From: an uncultured Collinsella sp.
GTDB taxonomy: Bacteria; Actinomycetota; Coriobacteriia; Coriobacteriales; Coriobacteriaceae
Reading direction: 5' to 3'
Assembly: GCA_900548565.1 (NCBI GenBank)
Contig: URKV01000016.1
Span: 1 to 21,051, forward strand
DNA length: 21,051 bases
The position numbers and the translations under genes are program-made. The notes under the pieces are model-generated. The model was not told the origin of the DNA, did not search any database, and worked only from the letters and a program-made list of their open reading frames with translations. Shown piece after piece: positions 7,650-14,047 of the stretch. How positions within the stretch are numbered: position 1 is the stretch's first letter; each line of letters starts with the position of its first letter.

Positions 7650-8738
7650 CTACCTTTCCGTGCAGCTAATGCAAGGGTCGATGGTCAGGATAATCATGGG
7701 CACGTTGGCAAGGAGCACGCCCTGCAGCGCATGCGTCAGACCCGCCAGGTTCTGCGACGTCGGCGTGCGCACGCGAAAACGGTCCAGGTTCTTGGTGCCG
7801 TTGCCGCGCACATAGTAATACGCCTCGCCGCGCGGCTGCTCAATCACAACCTCGCCGCGTGCGCCGTCGGCCGGTGTAAGCTTGGTGCGCCCGCCGATCC
7901 CGTCGTGCGGAATCTTGCCCACAAGCTCCTTAATGATGTCCATGGCCTGCGTGACCTCGGCACAGCGCACCTGGCAGCGGGCATAGCAATCGCCATCGGT
8001 AGCAACGATGGGCTCGAACGCAGCCAGATCCGCATAGGCACCGTCGTCAAACATGCGCACGTCGTAATCCACGCCCGATGCGCGCCCAAACGGACCGACC
8101 ATCGAAAGCTCCAGCGCGTCTTTCTTGCTAATCACGCCCACGCCATGCAGGCGCTCGCCGCAGCTGTTGTCGTCCAAAAACGTATGCACCAGGGCCTCGT
8201 AGTCAGGACGCATGGCATCGAGCGTCTGGACAATGCCCGCCAGCTCGGAGTCCTCAATGTCGTGTTTAAGGCCGCCAATCTCGTTAATCGACAGAATCAC
8301 GCGCCCGCCGCAAGTGCTCTCAAAAATCTTGAGTATCTGCTCGCGCAGGGTCCATGACCGATAGAACAGCGCCTCGAAGCCAAAGGCGTCGGCGAGCAGA
8401 CCCAGCCACAGCAGATGCGAGTGAATGCGCGAAAGCTCGTGCAAAATGGTGCGGATATACTGCACGCGACCAGGCACCTCGATGCCGAGCATGCGCTCGC
8501 AGGCGCTGGCATAGCCGCAGCTGTGGCCCACGGCGCAGATGCCGCAGATGCGCTCGGCGATGTAGCCAAACTGATGCATGTCGCGCTTTTCGGTGAGCTT
8601 CTCGAGTCCGCGGTGCACAAAGCCGATCTGCGGAATTGCCTCGATGACGCGGTCGTCATCGATCACCAGGTCTAGATGAAGCGGCTCGGGCAGCACCGGG
8701 TGCTGCGGGCCAAACGGAATAACGGAGCGATGTGCCAT
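7650..8738 (-). CDS. echE: Energy-converting [NiFe]-hydrogenase large (catalytic) subunit
   Basis: The catalytic subunit, 362 residues, about the usual length of EchE. All four nickel-iron cysteine ligands are present: the L1 motif RICGIC (C65, C68) and the L2 motif DPCISCTER (C356, C359). These separate it from the complex I 49-kDa subunit, which has lost them. The reaction is reversible proton reduction to H2 using electrons from ferredoxin. The protein ends exactly at the R of the L2 motif, so there is no C-terminal extension for a maturation endopeptidase to remove, as in some group 4 enzymes. AAGGAGG lies 10 bases before the ATG, just inside the end of echD, whose stop is 5 bases upstream. 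The Hyp maturation genes are not in the window. Confidence 0.95.
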   Translation of the reverse strand: MAHRSVIPFGPQHPVLPEPLHLDLVIDDDRVIEAIPQIGFVHRGLEKLTEKRDMHQFGYIAERICGICAVGHSCGYASACERMLGIEVPGRVQYIRTILHELSRIHSHLLWLGLLADAFGFEALFYRSWTLREQILKIFESTCGGRVILSINEIGGLKHDIEDSELAGIVQTLDAMRPDYEALVHTFLDDNSCGERLHGVGVISKKDALELSMVGPFGRASGVDYDVRMFDDGAYADLAAFEPIVATDGDCYARCQVRCAEVTQAMDIIKELVGKIPHDGIGGRTKLTPADGARGEVVIEQPRGEAYYYVRGNGTKNLDRFRVRTPTSQNLAGLTHALQGVLLANVPMIILTIDPCISCTER

Positions 8739-8743
8739 GGACC

Positions 8744-9460
8744 TTACGCCTCCTTTTTCTGCTTGTCGCGGGCGGCCTTGGCGGCAAGCGCCGCGCGGAC
8801 CTTGGCCGCTTTCTCGGGATCCATGGCGGCGAGCTTTGCCTCCATCTCGGCGGCCTTGAGCGCGGCCTTCGCAGCAGCCTCGTCATGCTGAGCATCGGAG
8901 CCGGCAGTCGCAGTGGGCTGAGCAGCGGCGCCCGCGGCATCGCCGGCGCTCGCAGCGCCCTCCCCCGCAGCAGCCGCAGCCGCGGCGGCCTTCTCGGCAG
9001 CGGCCTTGCGCGCCTTGGCCTCGGCGGCGGCACGCACCTTCATGGCTTTCTCGCGCGCGGCCTTCACCTCGGGCGTGATAACGCTCATGGGTTCGGCAGT
9101 CGAGACCTGGTAGAAAAAGCCCTTAAAGTCAATCTGCATATCGGTGATGGCAAGACCAAACAGGTCGTGCGCCTCGTTTTCAAACGGGAATACCGCCGGA
9201 TAGTACGAGCTGATGGACGGAATCTCCTGGTACTGGTCGATGCCCTCAACCACCAGGTTCTCGATCGCATAGCTGCCGTCCTGCGCAATATGCTCCTGAG
9301 CAGCACGAACGTCGATAAACGTATAGACCAAGCGATACGATCCGTCGTCCACACAGCGCCCGGCATGCATCTGCACAAAGCGCGCGCCGGTACCTTTGAG
9401 CGCCTGCACACGCGGCAACAGTTCATCGATCCCGACGGTGGTATAGATAGCCTTTTGCAT
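8744..9460 (-). CDS. echD: Hydrogenase 30-kDa-like subunit with long Ala/Lys tail
   Basis: Residues 1 to about 125 are a NuoC/EchD domain (complex I 30-kDa family), including the signature FENEAHDLFGL near 93-103. This subunit helps dock the catalytic module. Residues about 130-238 form an unusual tail, almost entirely Ala, Lys, Glu and Arg with an Ala/Gly-rich middle (about 160-195). Both tail halves look like long charged helices or coiled coil. Typical EchD subunits lack such a tail as far as I know. The start codon overlaps the echC stop by one base (TAATG), implying translational coupling. The tail DNA is very GC-rich but stays in frame, and the next gene follows after 5 bases, so it is part of the gene. 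Confidence 0.88.
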   Translation of the reverse strand: MQKAIYTTVGIDELLPRVQALKGTGARFVQMHAGRCVDDGSYRLVYTFIDVRAAQEHIAQDGSYAIENLVVEGIDQYQEIPSISSYYPAVFPFENEAHDLFGLAITDMQIDFKGFFYQVSTAEPMSVITPEVKAAREKAMKVRAAAEAKARKAAAEKAAAAAAAAGEGAASAGDAAGAAAQPTATAGSDAQHDEAAAKAALKAAEMEAKLAAMDPEKAAKVRAALAAKAARDKQKKEA

Positions 9461-10023
9461 TACTCGGCCTCCTTTGCAGTGGCGGGCGTCCCATCAGGCG
9501 CGTCGCCGGCCCCCGCAGCCACAAACCCGTCCTCGCCCAGCTCAACGCCACCGTCCCAGGTAGCGGCACCGCCTACGGTGAGCGGATCGCCACCGGCGTG
9601 CATCACGGCCTCCTTCTGGTCCAGGATGCCGCACGCCTCCACGATGGCATCGATCACGGTCTCGGGGCGAATGGCGCACCCGGGCGCGTACACATCCACG
9701 GGAATCGCGCGGTTCACGCCGCCGATCACGTTGTAGGCATCGCGGAACACGCCGCCCGAACACGCGCAGATGCCGCACGCCACCACGCACTTGGGCTCGA
9801 GCATCTGGTTGTAAATCTGACGCACAACGGGCAGGTTCTGAGCATTGACCGAGCCTGTCACCAAAAAGATATCCGCATGCTTGGGGTTGCCAGTGTTGAC
9901 CACGCCAAAGCGCTCCGCATCGAACAATGGCGTGAGCGAGGCCAGCACCTCGATATCGCATCCGTTGCAGCTCGAGCCGTCGTAATGAATAACCCACGGC
10001 GAGCGCGACATTTTATGATCCAT
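9460..10023 (-). CDS. echC: Hydrogenase small subunit (NuoB/EchC family)
   Basis: A 187-residue iron-sulfur subunit that carries the proximal [4Fe-4S] cluster next to the nickel site. The expected ligands are visible: C19-x2-C22 in SSCNGCDIE, C86 in GICACSGG, and C116 in APGCAIRPE. Length and motif order match EchC/HycG rather than two-domain small subunits of uptake hydrogenases. The last 35 residues or so are Gly/Ala/Asp-rich and probably flexible. TAGGAGG, overlapping the stop of the fused membrane gene, is the ribosome binding site, 12 bases after which the ATG (10023) begins. A second Met five codons in is possible but less well placed. Confidence 0.93.
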   Translation of the reverse strand: MDHKMSRSPWVIHYDGSSCNGCDIEVLASLTPLFDAERFGVVNTGNPKHADIFLVTGSVNAQNLPVVRQIYNQMLEPKCVVACGICACSGGVFRDAYNVIGGVNRAIPVDVYAPGCAIRPETVIDAIVEACGILDQKEAVMHAGGDPLTVGGAATWDGGVELGEDGFVAAGAGDAPDGTPATAKEAE

Positions 10024-10035
10024 GGATGCCGCCTC

Positions 10036-12918
10036 CTAAATAAACACGTCGACGAGGATGGGCATAAGGTTGAGCAGGCCAAACACCAGCGCCACGCCCC
10101 AGCCGAGCTTAAAGCAGCTGCGCCAGGTGCTACGGGCGAAGGTGTTGTCGATCAGCACCTCGACAAAATACGTCGCGGCCATCACGACCAGGGCGACCAC
10201 CCAGCTCACCGGGTTGTCCCAAACAAAGAACATGCCCACCCACATCAAAAACAGCACGGTCTCACACCAGTGCATGAGGGTCATCTTGGCCAGCGTGCCG
10301 CCGCTCATCTCGGTGGCGACGCCCTGGACGATCTCCTGATGCGCGTGATGCGAGTACGAAAGATCGAACGGCGACTTGCGCAGCTTGATGGTAAGCACCG
10401 CAAGCAGCGCGAGGAAAATGGGCGCGCTGTACACGATGATGGGGGCCGACTGCCCCGTCACGGCGATGGAATCAAAGCTATCGGTGGCAAGATACAGGCC
10501 CACGCTCATCAGCAGAACGGCGGGCTCGTAGCTCATAACCTGCAGCAGCTCGCGGTCGGCGCCGACCTGGGCAAACGGGCTTTGCGTCGAGGCGGACGCC
10601 AGCACCACAAAGATCGCGGCGAGCGTCACCATAAAGGAGCACAACATCGTGTTGGAACCCGACACAAAGATGCCGCCGCCCACCACGGTAAAGATGAGCG
10701 CGCACGCCATGTAGGTATCGTCCATGGTGTTTACGCTGGCGGGGGCCTTGCGCAGCAGCTTGGCAACGTCGTAGAACGGTTGCAGCAGGCGCGGACCCAC
10801 ACGGCCCTGCATGCGGGCCGAAAGCTTACGGTCAAGACCGTCGATCAGACCGCCCACAAGCGGCGCCAGCAAGGCAAACGCCACGGTGCCAATAAAAATG
10901 CCCACGACGCCCGAACCTTCAAAATACTTGCCGCGCAGCACCGAGGGCGCGCTCATGGCAAGCCGCTCGGGCCCAATCCACGCGCAACACAGAAGCGCAA
11001 ACAAGATAATGCTGCAGCACACGACGCTACCTGCGGGGCCAATGCGCTTCTCGCCAAGGGCGTCCTCCGAATACCAATTGCGCTTTTCGGCCTTCACCTC
11101 GTGTCCCATCGAGCCGCGGAAATGGCGGTAATTGTCGGTTCCCACACCCGAAAGATATACGTTTACGTGCGGCTTATTGCTCACGCGGAACGACGTCAGC
11201 AGCACCACGGCAATAAACGCCACGATAACCACCATCAGATACATGGCGTCCTTGCCGATAACGTACGGCACGCGGCCAAACACCATGGCCAAGTAAGGCG
11301 ACACCAGACCGCTCGAGATAACCGGAAACGCCACGCAGCACAGAATCAGCAGCGCGGCGATGGTGTTGAGGGCCATCCATTCGGTCTTATGGACATTGAC
11401 CTCAACGTTTTGAGCCGTGGGGTCGACGCCCGAAAGCTTGGCAAGCCACTTGCCCCAGAAGAAGAACGTCGCGGCCGAGCCAAAGGCAAGCACCATAATC
11501 ATGAGCACGTTGCCGGTCTGCGCGAACGCCACCAGGGCGCCCCACTTGGACACGAGCATGCCAAACGGCGCCACAAACATGCCCATGATGCCCAGCATCA
11601 TCAGGCGCGTCAGGTGCGGCATGCGGCTGAACATACCGTCCATGTCCTCAATATCGCGGCTGCCGATATGATGCTCGGCCGTGCCCACGCACAGGAACAG
11701 CAGCGACTTTGCCACCGTGTGGAACAGGATCAGAAAGATGGCCGCCCATACGGCCTCGGGCGCGCCGACACCCAGGCAGGCACTGATGAGGCCCAAGTTG
11801 GAAATGGTGGAGTACGCGAGCACGCGTTTGGCGTTGCTCTGCGAGATGGCCATGAGGGCAGCAAGCAAAAACGTGATGGCGCCCACACTCGTGACCATAA
11901 AGCCGGTTACGGGATAGATAGCATAGAGCGGGCTGAGCTTGACCATTAGGAACACGCCGGCCTTGACCATGGTTGACGAGTGCAGCAGGGCGCTCGTGGG
12001 CGTGGGGGCGACCATGGCGCCGAGCAGCCAGGTGTGAAACGGCATCTGCGCGGCCTTGGTGAGTGCGGCGAGCGACAACAGGATGACCGGCATCACCAGC
12101 AGTGCGGATTGCGCGGTGCCGGCGCCGGAAAGCTCGATCATGCCCGAGATGGTCAGCGGCATGCCGTTAACGTGCAGAAACATAAGGCCCGCCAAAAACG
12201 CGATACCGCCCAGCATGTTGAGGATGATCTGGGTGAAGGCGTTCTTGATGGCCTCGGGCGTGCGCGTGTAGCCAATCATAAGGAACGAGCACACGGTGGT
12301 GATTTCCCAGCCGCAGAACAGCCACTCAAGGTTGTCGCTCGTCACGATGACGAACATGGCCGAGAGGAACAGGAACATAAGCGCCAGGAACTGCGGGCGA
12401 CGGTCGGGCACGGTCTGCCCGCGCAGCGCGGCCTCGTGCTCGTCATGGGCCTGGAAGTCCTTCATATAACCCAAGGCATACACGCAAATTAGGCTGCCGA
12501 CGATGCCGACGGCGAGGACCATGATCACGCTCATGTAGTCCAGGTAGAGCGGTGTCGCCGTAACGGCCTCGGCCGCGGGCAACGTCATGGCTGCAAAGGC
12601 GAGCGAGCCCACCAGCTGGACTATGCCGAGCACCGTGGTGAGCGCGTTCCTATATTTGCGCGCGTTGTACAGGATAACGTTGCACAGGATCACGTCGATG
12701 GCGGAGCTGATGATCGAAAGCATATGCGAGGTGTCGGGGGCAACCTCAAAGCTCTGCGGACCCGTGCCAAAAAACATGACGGCGACTACAACTGTCACCG
12801 CCATAATAATGCCGGAACCTATGAGCCCCACCGCATCGCGGGCGCGGTCACCGCGCGCGAGCAGCATGCCCAGCGCCGGTACCAGCGGAAACAGGGTAAG
12901 GAAATACAGTAGCGTCAT
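10036..12918 (-). CDS. echAB: Fused membrane subunits EchA-EchB (NuoL-like plus NuoH-like)
   Basis: A 960-residue integral membrane protein joining two normally separate subunits. Residues 1 to about 650 are a NuoL/HycC/EchA antiporter-like ion channel with the conserved charged residues: E205 in FCGWEITT, K225, K288, and the signature QMPFHTWLLGAMVAPTPTSA (291-310). Residues about 668-960 are a NuoH/HycD/EchB anchor, with ARMQGRVGPR (701-710), SPFD (849-852), HQEIVQG (860-866) and TEMSGG (869-874). The join at about 600-665 contains a hydrophilic linker and one extra hydrophobic segment (CCSIILFALLCCAWIG). That segment could keep the topology of the second half correct. No stop interrupts the frame. 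It is the first gene of the operon; the ATG at 12918 is preceded by GGGGGAG. Its role is to couple H2 formation to proton or sodium export. Confidence 0.93.
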   Translation of the reverse strand: MTLLYFLTLFPLVPALGMLLARGDRARDAVGLIGSGIIMAVTVVVAVMFFGTGPQSFEVAPDTSHMLSIISSAIDVILCNVILYNARKYRNALTTVLGIVQLVGSLAFAAMTLPAAEAVTATPLYLDYMSVIMVLAVGIVGSLICVYALGYMKDFQAHDEHEAALRGQTVPDRRPQFLALMFLFLSAMFVIVTSDNLEWLFCGWEITTVCSFLMIGYTRTPEAIKNAFTQIILNMLGGIAFLAGLMFLHVNGMPLTISGMIELSGAGTAQSALLVMPVILLSLAALTKAAQMPFHTWLLGAMVAPTPTSALLHSSTMVKAGVFLMVKLSPLYAIYPVTGFMVTSVGAITFLLAALMAISQSNAKRVLAYSTISNLGLISACLGVGAPEAVWAAIFLILFHTVAKSLLFLCVGTAEHHIGSRDIEDMDGMFSRMPHLTRLMMLGIMGMFVAPFGMLVSKWGALVAFAQTGNVLMIMVLAFGSAATFFFWGKWLAKLSGVDPTAQNVEVNVHKTEWMALNTIAALLILCCVAFPVISSGLVSPYLAMVFGRVPYVIGKDAMYLMVVIVAFIAVVLLTSFRVSNKPHVNVYLSGVGTDNYRHFRGSMGHEVKAEKRNWYSEDALGEKRIGPAGSVVCCSIILFALLCCAWIGPERLAMSAPSVLRGKYFEGSGVVGIFIGTVAFALLAPLVGGLIDGLDRKLSARMQGRVGPRLLQPFYDVAKLLRKAPASVNTMDDTYMACALIFTVVGGGIFVSGSNTMLCSFMVTLAAIFVVLASASTQSPFAQVGADRELLQVMSYEPAVLLMSVGLYLATDSFDSIAVTGQSAPIIVYSAPIFLALLAVLTIKLRKSPFDLSYSHHAHQEIVQGVATEMSGGTLAKMTLMHWCETVLFLMWVGMFFVWDNPVSWVVALVVMAATYFVEVLIDNTFARSTWRSCFKLGWGVALVFGLLNLMPILVDVFI

Positions 12919-12946
12919 ACCATCACTCCCCCGTGCAAAAACGCTG

Positions 12947-12975
12947 CAATTGTTTAACGTTATAGCTCAATTGAG
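12947..12975 (-). promoter_or_regulatory. Candidate hydrogenase promoter with paired CAATTG sites
   Basis: On the minus strand a TATAAC -10-like box (plus 12959-12964) lies 41 bases before the echAB start. No good -35 is at the right distance, which suggests activator dependence. The box lies between two CAATTG hexamers, at 12947-12952 and 12968-12973, whose starts are 21 bp apart (two helical turns). The right one lies in a perfect 10-bp palindrome, ctcaattgag (12966-12975). No Fnr or Rex consensus site was recognised. Confidence 0.3.
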
Positions 12976-13167
12976 GAGTAGCGGCGGCAGGTTTTCGGTC
13001 AACTGGGGAGTTTTAGGCGTACGGGGCAAGGGCACGTCCGCTTTGGAGCAGAGAGGCGACGCCGCCTATCGCAGCGACAGGCGCGCGGGCCACTGTGCTC
13101 GGTTTATTGGCCACTTTGGAGGATCTCCCGATAGGCTCGCGCTGGTCCAAAAAGTTGGCGCGGCAAG

Positions 13168-13190
13168 AAAAATGCGCCCCTGTGGGCGCA
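13168..13190 (-). terminator. Intrinsic terminator after the helix-turn-helix gene
   Basis: On the minus strand TGCGCCC-ACAG-GGGCGCA is followed directly by TTTTTC. The 7-bp perfect stem (13173-13179 with 13184-13190), 4-base loop and T run begin 13 bases past the stop codon. It separates this gene from the hydrogenase operon downstream. Confidence 0.85.
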
Positions 13191-13202
13191 CCATCCCGTT
13201 TG

Positions 13203-13607
13203 CTATTCCGCCTTTTTAACGCGCGGCTTGCGACCGCGCGGCTTATCGACCAGTGCGGACTCACCGCTCTCGCGGTACTGACGGCACCAAGCCTTGACCG
13301 AAGACTCGCTGGGAATCTTGTGCTTGATCATGGCCTCGCGAACCGTCAAGCCGTTTTCCAGGCGGTCCTTAACCACAGCGAGCTTTACGTCGTACGAATA
13401 GGTGTGATGATGCGAACCGGCATTGAGAACGGCGTCGGCACCGCCCACGGCATACGCGCGGGCCCACTGACGAGCCGTGGCCTGGGGAATGCCAATCTCC
13501 GCAGCGAGGGCGCGATGACCGACCCCCTCTTGGAGGATCTCGACGGCGCGCTGTCTAACCTCGGGCGCATGCGTGCGAGTCCTAGTTGCTTCCGACATAC
13601 CTGCCAC
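13203..13607 (-). CDS. Stand-alone double helix-turn-helix protein, IS3 OrfA-like
   Basis: A basic protein of 134 residues. It contains two predicted helix-turn-helix units: about 17-55 (RQRAVEILQEGVGHRALAAE, then IPQATARQWARAY) and about 72-115 (KLAVVKDRLENGLTVREAMI, then IPSESSVKAWCRQY). The tail is very basic (KPRGRKPRVKK). The arrangement is that of the OrfA DNA-binding half of IS3-family transposases. No OrfB/DDE half and no terminal inverted repeats lie next to it, and it has its own terminator. It may be a domesticated DNA-binding protein rather than an active insertion sequence. The start is either the GTG at 13607, with AAGG seven bases upstream, or the ATG at 13598; the former has the better spacing. 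Confidence 0.8.
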   Translation of the reverse strand: MAGMSEATRTRTHAPEVRQRAVEILQEGVGHRALAAEIGIPQATARQWARAYAVGGADAVLNAGSHHHTYSYDVKLAVVKDRLENGLTVREAMIKHKIPSESSVKAWCRQYRESGESALVDKPRGRKPRVKKAE

Positions 13608-13931
13608 TTCTTAGCCTTAACCGTTAATCTGCTTTCTTACGTGCAAGTTAGATAGTAGCATTTTACTGTTTGCTCAAAGCAGTTAATTAAAGTAGACGCG
13701 TCGTTATCTGGGCATTTGGCACCAAATTACGACATTTCTTTATCGATTATTTACGCTGGTAGCTGACTCGCAGCTAATCGTCATTCGCTTGTCAGCAAAA
13801 TTGGCATCTCTTTATGTCCTTTGGTATAGAGGATATAGTTATTAACCCCTCCCCCAATAATTTTGAGTGATCTGCAAGGCAGTAGACGTCCTCACTCCTC
13901 ATGATTACCGCGCATTGCCATCCACCGGAGC
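13608..13931. other. AT-rich gene-free gap
   Basis: I see no coding sequence. The left part should hold the promoter of the helix-turn-helix gene: on the minus strand TTAACT (plus 13681-13686), 15 bases, then TAAAAT (plus 13660-13665), a weak candidate. On the plus strand TTGGCA (13802-13807), 18 bases, then TATAGA (13826-13831) resembles a promoter reading toward the C-rich stretch cccctccccc near 13847-13856. The product, if any, is unknown. Confidence 0.4.
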
Positions 13932-13972
13932 AAAACAAAAAGGGCGGGACCTGCTGCGCTTGCAGGCCCCGC
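13932..13972 (-). terminator. Intrinsic terminator after the flavin oxidoreductase
   Basis: Bases 13944-13954 and 13962-13972 form an 11-bp GC-rich stem with one G-U wobble and a 7-base loop. On the minus strand it is followed by CCTTTTTGTTTTG. It lies about 75 bases past the stop codon at 14048. Confidence 0.85.
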
Positions 13973-14047
13973 ACCGGTTGACACCCGACGGGACACAGCC
14001 GGGCGAGACGAATCCGTGCTACCGCCCCGCCTGGCCGCGATGTTCAA

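Noticed and set aside
10900..11000. Sequencing error creating the EchA-EchB fusion
   Set aside because: The frame is continuous through a sensible linker and transmembrane segment, with no leftover stop, start or ribosome binding site pattern of two genes; strain comparison is still needed.
9598..11949. 783-codon open frame on the plus strand opposite the hydrogenase genes
   Set aside because: His/Arg-rich antisense of membrane-protein codons; the minus strand encodes clear EchA/EchB, EchC motifs.
7301..12918. Respiratory complex I (nuo) operon
   Set aside because: The large subunit keeps all four NiFe cysteines and the gene set is the short Ech type.
12919..13202. Riboswitch or leader peptide before the hydrogenase operon
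   Set aside because: No recognisable aptamer pattern and no short frame with a ribosome binding site; only promoter-like elements and the upstream gene's terminator.
13203..13607. Complete IS3 insertion sequence
   Set aside because: No OrfB, no terminal inverted repeats and no target duplication were visible around the gene.
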